Source of the DNA: Aneurinibacillus sp. REN35
GTDB taxonomy: Bacteria; Bacillota; Bacilli; Aneurinibacillales; Aneurinibacillaceae
Length of the DNA stretch: 64,000 bases
NCBI RefSeq assembly: GCF_041379945.2
Contig: NZ_JBFTXJ020000003.1
Location: forward strand, 434,001 to 498,000
Direction: 5' to 3'
This document shows positions 6,970 through 16,650 of this stretch, piece after piece. Position 1 is the stretch's first letter. Every line of letters starts with the position of its first letter. The notes beneath the pieces are model-generated. The model saw only the letters and a program-made list of their open reading frames with translations, was not told the DNA's origin and did no database searches. Made by a program: the position numbers and the translations under genes.

Positions 6970-9705
6970 ATGAAATATACCCCTATGATCCAGCAATACC
7001 TCGCGATTAAAGCCCAGTACAAGGACGCTTTTTTATTCTTTCGAATGGGCGATTTTTATGAGATGTTCTTTGAGGACGCGCTGACAGCATCGCGGGAGCT
7101 AGAAATCACGCTGACCGGACGCGAAGGGGGCGGCGAGGAACGCATCCCAATGTGTGGCGTGCCGCATCATTCAGTTGATACGTATATTGCCCAGTTGATT
7201 GAGAAGGGTTATAAGGTTGCGATTTGCGAACAGGTAGAAGATCCGAAGCAGGCGAAAGGCATCGTGCGCAGAGAAGTGACGCGTGTCATTACTCCTGGTA
7301 CAGTGATGGAAGGGAAATTTCTGCAGGACAAAGAAAATAATTACTTGCTGTCTGTGTTCCAGCATGAGGAAACTTTTGCACTTGCTGCATGCGATATTTC
7401 TACTGGCGAATTCTATGTGACAGAGGTAGGGACGCAATCGCAGTTGTTAGATGAGATTATCCAGTATCGCCCTTCCGAGGTTGTGCTGTTTACGGTAGAG
7501 GAAGCAGAGGCAGATGATTCGCTAGACAACCACTTTGCTTTATATTCGATGGTGGTTACGAAACGTTCGATTGCCCCGGATGTACTGGCAGAGGACACCT
7601 CCGCAGGGTTTAGCGCGCTGTTCAGCAGCGTAGGACAGGAGCGGGAGGGTACGCCATCCATGCTAGCTGCGGCATGGGGGCTACTATCCTACTTGCAGGA
7701 GACGCAGAAGCGTTCGCTGGATCACCTGCACAGTGTAAATATATACGAAGCGGCTGCTTATATGGTGCTGGATCAGTTTACCCGCCGTAATTTAGAGTTG
7801 GTTGAGACGATTCGTGATAAGTCAAAGAAAGGTTCGCTGCTCTGGCTGCTTGATCAGACGGCGACTGCGATGGGAGGTCGTCTGCTGCGCCGCTGGATTG
7901 ACAAACCACTCGTAAGCAAAATGGAGATCGAGCGGCGGCAGGCGGCGGTGCAGGCACTCTTAGACGGATGGATGGCTCGTGATGAGCTGCGCACCTCCCT
8001 GAAGGAAGTGTATGATTTGGAGCGTCTGGCTGGGCGCATCGCATACGGTACGGCCAGTCCGCGCGATTTGATTCAGTTGAAGGCATCGCTTGCGGCCATT
8101 CCATCGCTTAAGAGGATATTGCGGGAGCTGTCCGGTGGTGCTGCCGCACTTAAAGAGGCAGCGGATCGGCTGGATCCGTGTCCGGACATTATCAACATAA
8201 TTGAACAAGGCCTTGTAGATGATCCGCCCATTGCCATAAAGGAAGGCGGGCTGATCAAAGAGGGCTATCATGAGCACTTGGACAAGCTGCGCACTGCAAG
8301 CCGAGAAGGGAAGCAATGGATTGCGAATCTGGAGCAGCAGGAGCGTCAGGCAACAGGTATTCGTTCACTAAAAGTAGGATATAACAAAGTGTTCGGCTAC
8401 TATATTGAAGTTACCAGAGCGAATCTCTCCGCCCTGCCGGAAGGTCGCTATGAGCGCAAACAGACACTAACCAACGCAGAGCGCTTCATTACGCCGGAGT
8501 TAAAGGAAAAAGAAGCACTCATTCTAGAAGCGGAAGAGAAGCGCTCCGGGCTTGAATATGAACTGTTTGTAGCGATTCGTGAGAAGGTCGCAGCCCAAAT
8601 CAAACGCCTGCAGGCATTAGCGCTGCAGGTAGCAACGGTGGATGTGCTGCAGTCGCTTGCTACGGTCGCACAGGATATGCGATATGTGAAGCCTGAAATC
8701 GTAACGGAAGGCTCGCTGGTCATTCAGGATGGCCGCCACCCGGTTGTAGAAGCGGTACTGCGCGGAGAACCGTTCGTGCCTAACGATACAGAGCTTGGTG
8801 TAGACCAGCAAATCCTGCTGATTACAGGACCCAATATGGCGGGGAAAAGTACGTACATGCGCCAGGTGGCATTAATCGTCATCATGGCGCAGATGGGCAG
8901 TTTCGTTCCTGCAGAGTTTGCACGGGTAACGCCAGTGGACCGGATATTTACCCGGATTGGGGCAGCGGATGATTTAGTAAGCGGCCAGAGTACATTCATG
9001 GTGGAAATGAAAGAGATTGAAGTGACGCTGACCAACGCGGGAACACGCAGTCTGGTCATTATTGATGAACTGGGACGCGGAACATCCACGTCAGAAGGGA
9101 TGTCGATTGCGCAGGCGGTGATCGAGTATCTGCACCATGATATTGGCTGTAAGACGCTTGTATCCACACATTACCATGAGCTGTCACATCTGGAGACAAC
9201 ACTGCCCCGCTTAAAAAACTTTCATATGGCAGTAAATGAGACAGAAGATAACGTGGTTTTTCTGCGTAAGCTGATAGACGGACCGGCAGACAAAAGCTAT
9301 GGCATTTACTGCGCTCAACTTGCAGGCTTACCGCCGCGTATCATCGACCGCGCCAATCAACTGCTAGATGAGTATGAGGGTGCTGTGGCGCGTGAAGTGC
9401 TTGATGGAGAGCCGATACCGCAGAAGCAGACGGATGCTGCATCGAAAGCGACGAAGCAGGTAGAAGAAGAAAATAGTGAAGAAGTGCAGAACCCAGGTTG
9501 TGTATTCGCTGCTGCGGCAGCCGAGGAAGCAGAACAGCTTGATTTATTCGGTGAGCCGGTTCGCCTGCAAGCGAAGAAGGCGGAGCGTCCAGTACTTGAT
9601 AAGACTGAAGAGAAAGCACTTAAGAAATTACGTGATGCGGATTTGTTGAATATGACGCCGATGCAGGCGATGAACTTTTTGTTTGAGTTGAAGCGGCATA
9701 TCTAA
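6970..9705 (+). CDS. mutS: DNA mismatch repair protein MutS
   Basis: A 911-aa MutS. The mismatch-binding Phe-x-Glu motif is F29-Y-E31 in MGDFYEMF. The ABC-type ATPase has Walker A GPNMAGKS (620-627), followed by the DDLVSGQSTFMVEM and IIDELGRGTST (Walker B) motifs. It recognises mispairs and recruits MutL. It is somewhat longer than Bacillus MutS because of an Ala/Glu-rich linker (about residues 810-870) before the C-terminal tetramerisation segment. ATG 6970 follows AGGAGAG by 9 nt. MutL starts 24 bp downstream. Confidence 0.96.
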   Translation: MKYTPMIQQYLAIKAQYKDAFLFFRMGDFYEMFFEDALTASRELEITLTGREGGGEERIPMCGVPHHSVDTYIAQLIEKGYKVAICEQVEDPKQAKGIVRREVTRVITPGTVMEGKFLQDKENNYLLSVFQHEETFALAACDISTGEFYVTEVGTQSQLLDEIIQYRPSEVVLFTVEEAEADDSLDNHFALYSMVVTKRSIAPDVLAEDTSAGFSALFSSVGQEREGTPSMLAAAWGLLSYLQETQKRSLDHLHSVNIYEAAAYMVLDQFTRRNLELVETIRDKSKKGSLLWLLDQTATAMGGRLLRRWIDKPLVSKMEIERRQAAVQALLDGWMARDELRTSLKEVYDLERLAGRIAYGTASPRDLIQLKASLAAIPSLKRILRELSGGAAALKEAADRLDPCPDIINIIEQGLVDDPPIAIKEGGLIKEGYHEHLDKLRTASREGKQWIANLEQQERQATGIRSLKVGYNKVFGYYIEVTRANLSALPEGRYERKQTLTNAERFITPELKEKEALILEAEEKRSGLEYELFVAIREKVAAQIKRLQALALQVATVDVLQSLATVAQDMRYVKPEIVTEGSLVIQDGRHPVVEAVLRGEPFVPNDTELGVDQQILLITGPNMAGKSTYMRQVALIVIMAQMGSFVPAEFARVTPVDRIFTRIGAADDLVSGQSTFMVEMKEIEVTLTNAGTRSLVIIDELGRGTSTSEGMSIAQAVIEYLHHDIGCKTLVSTHYHELSHLETTLPRLKNFHMAVNETEDNVVFLRKLIDGPADKSYGIYCAQLAGLPPRIIDRANQLLDEYEGAVAREVLDGEPIPQKQTDAASKATKQVEEENSEEVQNPGCVFAAAAAEEAEQLDLFGEPVRLQAKKAERPVLDKTEEKALKKLRDADLLNMTPMQAMNFLFELKRHI

Positions 9706-9729
9706 CGGACAGGCAAGGAGGGGATGTCC

Positions 9730-11820
9730 GTGGCACACATTCAGGTAATGGATGCCCAATTGGCGAACTTAATTGCGGCGGGGGAGGTTGTCGAGAGGCC
9801 TGCTTCCGTCGTGAAAGAACTGGTGGAAAATGCAATTGATGCAGGAAGCACGCGGATCGAGGTTCATCTCGAAGAAGGGGGTCTTGCTTCCATCCGCGTG
9901 GTTGATAATGGCTATGGCATGGATGAAGCGGATGTGCGTTTGGCGTTTGAGCGGCATGCGACCAGCAAGCTGAAGCGGGAGCGTGACCTGGCTCATATTC
10001 GGACACTAGGATTTCGCGGGGAGGCGCTGCCAAGCATTGCTGCGGTCTCTAGGACAGAAGTCAAAAGCACACCGCAAGGCGAGAAGGGCGGAACTCGCAT
10101 TCGCATTGTCGGAGGTGCGGAAGAAGTATGCGAACCGACGGCATTTCCTCGCGGCACGGAGGTAGTCGTAGCTGATTTATTTTATAATACGCCAGCTAGG
10201 CTCAAATACATGAAGACGATTCACACGGAAGTTGGACATGTCTCAGATGTAATGAATCGATTGGCGCTGTCGCATCCGGATATCGCATTTCTGCTGACGC
10301 ATAATCAGAAGCAGCTGTTGCGCACATCAGGCGATGGGAAACTGCTTCACGTGATTGCGGCCGTTTACGGCATGAATATTGCTCGCAATATGGTCGAAAT
10401 CAAGGCGGAGTCGCTTGACTTTACAGTGCGCGGCTATCTTGCAAAGCCGGAAATTACCCGAGCCAGCCGTTCGTATATCTCGACGCTGATTAACGGCCGC
10501 TATGTCCGCAGCATGGGCGTGGCAGGGGCGATTCTACGCGGTTATCATACGCTGCTGCCGATCAACAGGTATCCGATTGCTGTGCTGTCGATTGAGATGG
10601 AACCTACATTAGTCGATGTGAATGTTCATCCGGCGAAGCTAGAAGTGCGCTTTAGTAAAGACCAGGAGCTCTATGCTTTTATCGAACAGGAGGTCCGTCG
10701 GGTGTGGAGCGGGCAGAAATTAATTCCCGAACCCAGTGCACAACGTTCTGCTTCATCCAGTCCACGACCTAAAAATAATGAGTATCAAGCATCAATGGAT
10801 TGGACGTTATTTGTACCGGATAAGGAAAATCGAAGTGAGGGAGCCGCCGCTTCTATGTCTCAGGAGTGGAGAACGCAGGCAGCGCAACCACCGCAAACAG
10901 CTTCTGTACGTGAACCTTCGTACAAGAGAACAGATCCGCTTGAAGAAGAGATGGATGCCATGAGGATGCCCGCCTCTCCATGGTCTACGCAAACCGATGA
11001 TATGTCCGCAGCACATAGCCAGTTGGAAGCGGAACAAAGCGTGGAGGAGCGCCGTACTCATTCCTATGAGGTCAAACGCACAGAGACGGTAGAGGCGGAA
11101 GCAAGTCTGTATCAGACTGAACCGGGTTCGGGATATGTTGCAGAACAGAAGATGGAGGCTGTAGAAGCGCCTGCTTCTGCGGACGCAGCGCCAGCACGGG
11201 AGATGGAAGAAGCAGCAGAACGTACTTCTACACCGCGCGTACCAGAGATGTATCCGCTTGGACAACTGCACGGTACGTACATTCTCGCACAAAATCAGGA
11301 TGGGATGTTTATGATTGACCAGCATGCAGCTCAGGAAAGAATCTTCTATGAATACTTCCTCAATAAGCTTCGTCAGGAAGCTATTGAGAGCCAGGATCTC
11401 CTCATTCCGATTACGCTGGAGTTGACAGTGGCGGAAGCGGCTGCTGTAGAGGAAGGGCGGGAATGGTTTGAGCACGTAGGGGTTCATATGGAGCCGTTTG
11501 GCACGAACAGCTATATCATTCGCTCTCATCCGCGCTGGCTGCCGCGTGGGGAGGAAGAGGCGATTCTGCGCGAGATGGTAGAGATGGTGCTGACATCAAG
11601 AAAAGGTATTGACGTAGTAAAGCTGCGTGAAGCGGCGGCTATTACGATGTCCTGCAAAGCGGCGATCAAGGCAAATCGGTATTTAAACCATGCCGAGATG
11701 GAGGCGCTGATTGAGCGGCTACGTCGTACAACCAGTCCGTTTACGTGTCCACATGGTCGTCCCATTATCATTCATTTTTCCACGTATGATATTGAGAAGA
11801 TGTTTAAGCGAGTCATGTAA
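9730..11820 (+). CDS. mutL: DNA mismatch repair endonuclease MutL
   Basis: A 696-aa MutL. The GHKL ATPase shows ELVENAIDAG, DNGYGM and GFRGEALPSI. The C-terminal domain has the endonuclease motif DQHA-x2-E-x4-E (DQHAAQERIFYE, from residue 530), so this is the nicking type found in organisms without MutH. Residues ~340-500 are a disordered Ala/Glu/Gln-rich linker. GTG 9730 is chosen because GGAGG lies 8 nt upstream and the first residue then aligns with Bacillus MutL; ATG 9724 is only 2 nt from that site. Confidence 0.95.
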   Translation: MAHIQVMDAQLANLIAAGEVVERPASVVKELVENAIDAGSTRIEVHLEEGGLASIRVVDNGYGMDEADVRLAFERHATSKLKRERDLAHIRTLGFRGEALPSIAAVSRTEVKSTPQGEKGGTRIRIVGGAEEVCEPTAFPRGTEVVVADLFYNTPARLKYMKTIHTEVGHVSDVMNRLALSHPDIAFLLTHNQKQLLRTSGDGKLLHVIAAVYGMNIARNMVEIKAESLDFTVRGYLAKPEITRASRSYISTLINGRYVRSMGVAGAILRGYHTLLPINRYPIAVLSIEMEPTLVDVNVHPAKLEVRFSKDQELYAFIEQEVRRVWSGQKLIPEPSAQRSASSSPRPKNNEYQASMDWTLFVPDKENRSEGAAASMSQEWRTQAAQPPQTASVREPSYKRTDPLEEEMDAMRMPASPWSTQTDDMSAAHSQLEAEQSVEERRTHSYEVKRTETVEAEASLYQTEPGSGYVAEQKMEAVEAPASADAAPAREMEEAAERTSTPRVPEMYPLGQLHGTYILAQNQDGMFMIDQHAAQERIFYEYFLNKLRQEAIESQDLLIPITLELTVAEAAAVEEGREWFEHVGVHMEPFGTNSYIIRSHPRWLPRGEEEAILREMVEMVLTSRKGIDVVKLREAAAITMSCKAAIKANRYLNHAEMEALIERLRRTTSPFTCPHGRPIIIHFSTYDIEKMFKRVM

Positions 11821-12024
11821 TCACATCTGAATCACGTATGATAGACAAGAACCGGAAAGCCTAGGAATACCAAGGGTTTTCCGGTTCTTTATTTTGATAA
11901 GGAACAGCAGAAAATCGAAAATGCTCACATTTTGCTCACATTGATTTTTTCTTGGCTGTTTGGAAGGCTTGTTCGAATCGATCTGGGGACTATTTTTATT
12001 TATATTTCTTTTTGATGTTCCCAT
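11821..12024 (-). CDS. Possible small hypothetical protein (67 aa)
   Basis: The minus-strand ATG at 12024 has a good ribosome site (GGGAGG, about 7 nt upstream). The first half is Lys/Asn/Ser-rich and hydrophilic (MGTSKRNINKNS...). The second half reads through the mutL terminator inverted repeat and ends at the mutL stop, so it may be a decayed or extended gene end. No family recognised. Coding status is uncertain. Confidence 0.3.
   Translation of the reverse strand: MGTSKRNINKNSPQIDSNKPSKQPRKNQCEQNVSIFDFLLFLIKIKNRKTLGIPRLSGSCLSYVIQM
11849..11895 (+). terminator. Terminator of mutS-mutL
   Basis: Stem GAACCGGAAA / TTTTCCGGTTC with an internal loop, followed by TTTATTTTG. Confidence 0.75.
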
Positions 12025-12218
12025 GGACGTACCTCCCTATTTCCTCTTTTTCGATTCAGTATCTCTAGAGTTAGATTATATTACCAAATTATACCCAAAT
12101 CCCAAATATTATAAATAAAATATAGGAAATTAGACATAGATAATGTAAATTAGTAGTAGATAATTCATAGAAATCAGAGAAGCAACTTACAAGATTAGCA
12201 GAAAGGGGTGCAACATCA

Positions 12219-13037
12219 GTGGAGTACATTTTACTATGCGGGATCATTTTACTGCTCTTTATCCTGGCACAAATCAAATCTGCCGGAAAGAAAAAGGGGA
12301 AGCGCCACAGAGCGCCGGATTACTCAAATGAAAAAGCCGAACGTAAAGGTCGGATGGGGGAAGCAATTGTACAAGACATCCTCTCACGGCTGGGAGATGA
12401 GTACATAAGTCTACATGACGTCATGATCCAGGGAAACAGCGGACGCACTTCACAGATCGACCATATCGTATTATCTCCATACGGTATCTTCATCTTGGAA
12501 ACGAAAGCGTACAACAGTTATATCAAAGGCTACGAGGACGCAAAGAACTGGGTTCAGTTTTTGAAGAATGGTCAGCGGCATGAGTTTTACAATCCAATTA
12601 AGCAGAACGAAGGACATCTTAAGGCGCTGCGGGCTGTACTGAATGATATGGATAGATCACTACCGTTCATCTCTATTGTTGTATTCGTCGGGACGAAGGA
12701 TGTAGAAGTAGAAGCGACAAAAGCAATCGTGGTACGGGAGAATGATCTTCTGTCTGCGATCCAGAAGCATACAGAGCGAAAAATGCCCGTTGAGCAAGTA
12801 TATAAGACGGCAGATGTTCTGCGGGAAGCAAATATCAAGGGTGAGAAAGCGCGAGAGCAGCATGTTGTTGACATTCAGAAGCGTACAGAGCAAGTGGAGA
12901 ATGGGATATGTCCGAGTTGTAACAGCCCGTTAGTAGAGCGCAACGGGCAGTATGGGACATTCCTGGGATGCTCGGGGTATCCGCATTGTAAGTTCAAGGT
13001 AAGCCTAAAACAGAAGAAAGAGGCTGTACCGTCATGA
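12219..13037 (+). CDS. Membrane-anchored NERD nuclease-related protein with C4 zinc finger
   Basis: A 272-aa protein. Residues 2-18 form a hydrophobic membrane anchor followed by a basic stretch. Residues ~48-170 are a NERD domain, with GRMGEAIVQDIL, QIDHIVLSPYGIFILETKAY and NPIKQNEGHLKAL; the D and E-x-K positions match the PD-(D/E)xK nuclease pattern. The C-terminus is a topoisomerase-type zinc finger with C231, C234, C251, C257. It probably acts on DNA near the membrane; the role is unknown. GTG 12219 follows AAAGGGG. The next gene is also nuclease-like. Confidence 0.75.
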   Translation: MEYILLCGIILLLFILAQIKSAGKKKGKRHRAPDYSNEKAERKGRMGEAIVQDILSRLGDEYISLHDVMIQGNSGRTSQIDHIVLSPYGIFILETKAYNSYIKGYEDAKNWVQFLKNGQRHEFYNPIKQNEGHLKALRAVLNDMDRSLPFISIVVFVGTKDVEVEATKAIVVRENDLLSAIQKHTERKMPVEQVYKTADVLREANIKGEKAREQHVVDIQKRTEQVENGICPSCNSPLVERNGQYGTFLGCSGYPHCKFKVSLKQKKEAVPS

Positions 13038-13073
13038 AGTGAAGGGGCATTTTAGGATTATGGAGGGGAAAAT

Positions 13074-14036
13074 ATGAGTGGCGGAATTTTTCTGCTTCAA
13101 GATAATGGTCAGGTCGTTGACATGAGACAACAGCCTTTTCAATCTGAGGAGTTTCTACAGTATCTAATTGCAGAGCATCCTGAGCTTCTTGCTGGTGACC
13201 AGTTTGTAAATACGTCGCCTCGGCGTTTTCTTTTAATTTCACGCGAGATGGGTCTAGCGTCTATAGAAGACGGTGGTGATAGATGGGCAATTGATCATTT
13301 GTTTGTAGATCAAGACGCTATTTTAACCGTCGTCGAGGTTAAACGCAGCAGCGATACACGTATTAGGCGTGAGGTTGTCGGACAAATGTTAGATTATGCC
13401 TCAAACGCAGTAGTATACTTGCCGATTGAGAAAATTCGAGCACGATTTGAACGGAGACATGAAGATCCGGAAGAGCGGTTTCATGAGTTTATCGCAGATA
13501 ATGTGGATTACGACATGTTTTGGTAAAATGCGGAAACAAATCTACAAGCGAACAAGATTCGGTTGATATTTATTGCAGACGACATTCCTCAAGAATTACG
13601 CCGGATCATTGAGTTTCTCAACGGAAATATGAGTTCTGTTGAAGTGTTAGGGATTGAAGTCAAACAATATGTAAATAAAGAGACGGGCCTTAAGACTTTG
13701 GTTCCGCGATTTGTGGGACAAACTTCGGAAGCTCAAAGAGTGAAGCGAAGTTATTCAAAAACACCAACGGAGCTAGGGGAGTTGAGAGATAGTGTGGTTG
13801 TACAATTATCTGATGCGCAATATCGGATTGACCAATATATGAACTATACAGTTAAGGTATACAATACAAGCCATAACATTGAAGAAAAAGCCATGCCAGC
13901 ATTGAAACGGATAAACAAGGAGTTGGTTCTTGGCGTAGAAGAAACAAATTCATACGGAAAGCCGCGTAATACTCGCCAACTAGGGGACTGGGTAATCAAG
14001 GAGATTAGGAAACAAGGGAAGTTTGTAAAGGCGTAA
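13074..14036 (+). pseudogene. PD-(D/E)xK nuclease-like gene split by an in-frame TAA
   Basis: Two open segments in the same frame are separated by one TAA (13524-13526). The first (150 aa) has a nuclease core: D74, then E88-V-K90 in VVEVKRSSD. The second continues with NAETNLQANKIR, IADDIPQELRRIIEFLNG and VEVLGIEVKQY, which reads as the natural continuation of this kind of endonuclease-like protein. A single base change (for example GAA to TAA after FW) would explain the break. The 5' end has a good ribosome site (GGAGGGG). A TTG at 13563 could restart the second half, but no ribosome site supports it. It follows the NERD gene by 36 bp. Confidence 0.7.
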
Positions 14037-14484
14037 TTCTATACCCCCTTTCAGCTGCCGAGACCTTCTCGACAGCCTGAGAATACATGAGTAACAGAAC
14101 GATTCAGGTTTTCTTCAGTAAGAGTTAAAGAGACAGCCCTTTTAGGAGGTCAAAAAGCACTTGTTTTTAAAATAAAGAATATAATTTAAACCCTGTTACT
14201 GTAGGTTCAAGAATAGTGCAGATTAATTTCTTGGATGCTGCGTAGTGCCAAATAATCCAGCAACTATTGGAACAATTCCAAAGCAATTTACTTTATATAG
14301 CCAAAATGGGATAGGTACACTAAAGGAAGAAGGTGAAGTCATACTACACTGAGTGATCGAAAATGAAGAAGAATTGGTTGCAAGAGCGATTCACGACATG
14401 ATCTTAGAGGCATTCAGGTTACACGCGCATTTTTTAGAAGTACTCACACAGGAAACTCTCTTGTTAAATATCGTGAATATGAGA
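14037..14484. other. Decayed coding sequence, no intact gene
   Basis: No intact gene is seen. Around 14185-14350 the plus strand has coding-like fragments broken by stops and a frame change (for example VGSRIVQINFLDAA-stop, then PNNPATIGTIPKQFTLYSQ in another frame), followed by EEELVARAIHDMILEAF after another stop. This looks like an eroded gene of unknown origin. Confidence 0.4.
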
Positions 14485-14967
14485 TTATAAATACTTCGTA
14501 TTATGCTGGTCTAAATCCTCTGTCCCTACAAAATACCTGCGAAACTTATCTGTCAAATCTTCATCTTTACTGAGTAATAAAGTTAATGTAGAGTCCCAGC
14601 ATACTAACTCAACCGTAGCAAGGGGATGTTGGATTTGGGGTGCTGCTATCCAGAAGCCACGGTTGCCATCGGCAAAAGGCTCAACATCCAGATTGTCTAG
14701 ATCGATGGTTATGTCTTTCTTAAAACCTGATAATACGCCCCAAATGAATTGGATTTTGTACTGATAAACAATACGAGTCAGTTCTTCACCAGTAATCCAA
14801 GCAGCTGTTCGGCTGTTGTTATATAAAATTTCTTCTGGTTCATAATGTAGCTCTAAATTTGTCAGCAGCCAATTAAATTTTTTCTGTTTCCCTTCAAATG
14901 CATCAAATACCATGCGTAAATCGGTAGGATATTTCATTTGATCATAGTTTTCTAGAATCGTATTCAT
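14485..14967 (-). CDS. Hypothetical protein, immunity-protein-like size (160 aa)
   Basis: I do not recognise a family. The 160-aa protein starts MNTILENYDQMKYPTD, is acidic, soluble and Trp/Phe-rich, with alternating strand-like segments (FIWGVLSG, ITIDLDNLDVEPF, ATVELVCWDSTLTLLL). ATG 14967 follows GAGGAGG on the minus strand; 35 further upstream codons are open but have no better start. Orphan proteins of this size and fold pattern often are polymorphic-toxin immunity proteins, but no toxin gene is adjacent, so this is only a possibility. Confidence 0.6.
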   Translation of the reverse strand: MNTILENYDQMKYPTDLRMVFDAFEGKQKKFNWLLTNLELHYEPEEILYNNSRTAAWITGEELTRIVYQYKIQFIWGVLSGFKKDITIDLDNLDVEPFADGNRGFWIAAPQIQHPLATVELVCWDSTLTLLLSKDEDLTDKFRRYFVGTEDLDQHNTKYL

Positions 14968-15373
14968 GCAATCCTCCTCTATATTTACATTCAAATTGTT
15001 AAATAAGACAGCTATTTTCTCCCAACGAAAAAACCATTGTAGTGAGAGCCAAATCGGAAGGGTTAGCTTCATGTAATTAAATCAGCTTAGGTAAAAGAAT
15101 AAAAGCGAAGAACCCAGCAATATCAGGGGTTTTTCGCCTGTTTTGTTCATCTACTCTATACACTTTCTCAAGACGTTGGCACTTCGAAACTGGTCGCCCA
15201 AGAATACAGAGAATTGGCAAAGGTGGTCGGACTTCGGGCGCATCGAAAAATCGCGAATGATGATGAGTCAGGCGCGGCGTCTTTACAAAGAGCACGGGCT
15301 TGCAGTTCATTGATGGAAAGCTTAATCCGTGGAAGTAGATCAGATGAAGTAGTGGAAGAGGAAATAACGTTTC
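14968..15373. other. Gene fragment region without intact gene
   Basis: About 400 bp with no convincing intact gene. Plus-strand bases ~15185-15313 encode a tail-like peptide (NWSPKNTENWQRWSDFG, then RMMMSQARRLYKEHGLAVH) ending at TGA 15311. It has no start and its upstream frame is closed, so it is probably the C-terminal relic of a lost gene. Confidence 0.35.
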
Positions 15374-15523
15374 TTATAAATCCTTTTTCTTCTTATTTTC
15401 CCGAAGCGGAAATAGGCTCCAAATGTTGAGCAGAAATTCTATAAAGGGGTTAAAAAGAAGACGATATAGAACACGGAAAAACAAAGCAACGGCATGAAGT
15501 ATAGCTTCTAATAGCTCAATCAT
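15374..15523 (-). CDS. Small hydrophobic membrane protein (49 aa)
   Basis: A minus-strand gene too short for most gene finders. ATG 15523 is preceded by GAGGTGAT at about 4 nt. The product starts MIELLEAILHAVALFF, has two close hydrophobic stretches and ends in a basic tail (RENKKKKDL), so it is probably a small inner-membrane protein with a cytosolic tail. No family recognised. Confidence 0.5.
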   Translation of the reverse strand: MIELLEAILHAVALFFRVLYRLLFNPFIEFLLNIWSLFPLRENKKKKDL

Positions 15524-15773
15524 ATATCACCTCATATTTAATAAAAGTATCCTTTCTAGATTGGCAGTTTCTGCATTGGTAGCGACTACGGAGTATCAAT
15601 ATTTTACCATGAGCAAGAGAAGACGTCATGCAAATATCGTTTTGCAAAATATTATTTGGGAGGCTGCACAAAAAAGAGTTGAGGATAAGCAGATAGAGAG
15701 CAGCCGACACATATCCGATGAGGGCTGGACATACTTTTATTTTCTATAAGTAATCGTGAAAAAGTAAAAGCGA

Positions 15774-16070
15774 ATGTATAATAAAGGAAAAAGGGGCGGC
15801 TATGGGTATAGAAGTGATACTGTTGATTATTTTTTAATAGTGATGATAATTAATTTTTTGTTGTATTTAAAACATGCTATTAGCAAGCTTTTTTTACCGT
15901 TTATTTCCGCCTTTCAAGTTGCTATCGCAGCCTTTATTGCTGTTGTTTTTACGGAAAGTGCCAAGGATGGTGCGCATCTTATATTGATACCTATGTCCTT
16001 CATTTTTTCCTTAGTGTTTTTAATATGGATTACGGTATTTACAATACATAAATTTTTAAATAAAAATTAA
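15774..16070 (+). CDS. Hypothetical membrane protein (98 aa)
   Basis: A basic, Gly/Tyr-containing N-terminus (MYNKGKRGGYGYRSD) precedes three hydrophobic segments (about residues 18-35, 42-62, 68-92) and an HKFLNKN tail. No family recognised. The ribosome site before ATG 15774 is weak. A terminator follows immediately. The 15540-15770 stretch before it contains short overlapping frames on both strands that I cannot support as genes. Confidence 0.5.
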   Translation: MYNKGKRGGYGYRSDTVDYFLIVMIINFLLYLKHAISKLFLPFISAFQVAIAAFIAVVFTESAKDGAHLILIPMSFIFSLVFLIWITVFTIHKFLNKN

Positions 16071-16100
16071 AACCGGCGAGGATGCCGGCTTTAATTTTTC
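16071..16100 (+). terminator. Terminator
   Basis: CCGGC-GAGGAT-GCCGG hairpin followed by TTTAATTTTT, right after the 98-aa membrane protein. Confidence 0.65.
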
Positions 16101-16172
16101 GCTTACTTCAATAATCACCTAAAAAACTAAAATGTAGAATGTATCCTGCCCAGGTTTTAAAATAAAGTGTAG

Positions 16173-16565
16173 TTAGTCGGTGTGTGCGACTGCGCGGATT
16201 TCAATTAGTTGGTGAGGGAACGCCAGACCTGACACGCCGATGAGGGTACCGGCCGGCCGATGGCTGCCCACATACTCCTTGAACAGAACGACGCACTGCT
16301 CGAAATGCTCTTGCGGGTTTGTCAGAAAGATCTCCATTTCAGCGATGTTCGATCTTGTTACACCAAACCCCTCCAGAACGCAATCAAGGTTCTTCAGCGT
16401 TTGCTGGGCCTGTGCCTCAAAATCACCCTCGCCAACGAATGCGCCCTGCATATCGTGGGAGAATTGACCTGAAATGTAGATGGTGCCGTTAACGCTGTAA
16501 CCCTGGGTGAGACCATAAGCTTCTTCCCATGCAACACCGTGATTGTAGGTTTTAGTCGTCGTCAT
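16173..16565 (-). CDS. RidA/YjgF-YER057c-UK114 family protein
   Basis: A 130-aa RidA-superfamily protein. RidA enzymes deaminate reactive enamine/imine intermediates. Visible family features: ISGQFSHDM, the conserved Arg in SHRPAGTLIGVSGLA and E in IEIRAVA. AAAGGAGAG precedes ATG 16565. It is divergent from an HxlR regulator with a shared 104-bp intergenic region, so the regulator probably controls it. The subgroup and real substrate are unknown. Confidence 0.8.
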   Translation of the reverse strand: MTTTKTYNHGVAWEEAYGLTQGYSVNGTIYISGQFSHDMQGAFVGEGDFEAQAQQTLKNLDCVLEGFGVTRSNIAEMEIFLTNPQEHFEQCVVLFKEYVGSHRPAGTLIGVSGLAFPHQLIEIRAVAHTD

Positions 16566-16621
16566 TTTTTCTCTCCTTTACTTCAAAGTAAGTTGAGTAT
16601 AAACTGAGCACAAATAAAAAA

Positions 16622-16650
16622 GTAGTACGCACTTTTTTGATAGGTACTAC
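16622..16650. promoter_or_regulatory. Inverted repeat, candidate HxlR operator
   Basis: A perfect 7-bp inverted repeat GTAGTAC-n15-GTACTAC lies between the divergent ridA-like and hxlR-like genes. HxlR/YodB-family regulators bind dyads with GTA/TAC half-sites. It is upstream of a possible minus-strand -10 (TATACT). Confidence 0.5.

Noticed and set aside
10807-11529. 240-codon minus-strand open frame inside mutL
   Set aside because: Antisense to the low-complexity linker of mutL; composition is an artefact of the Ala/Glu-rich coding strand.
15516-15749. Overlapping 62-64-codon frames on both strands
   Set aside because: Neither has a good ribosome site or a recognisable sequence; the minus-strand 49-aa gene just upstream is better supported.
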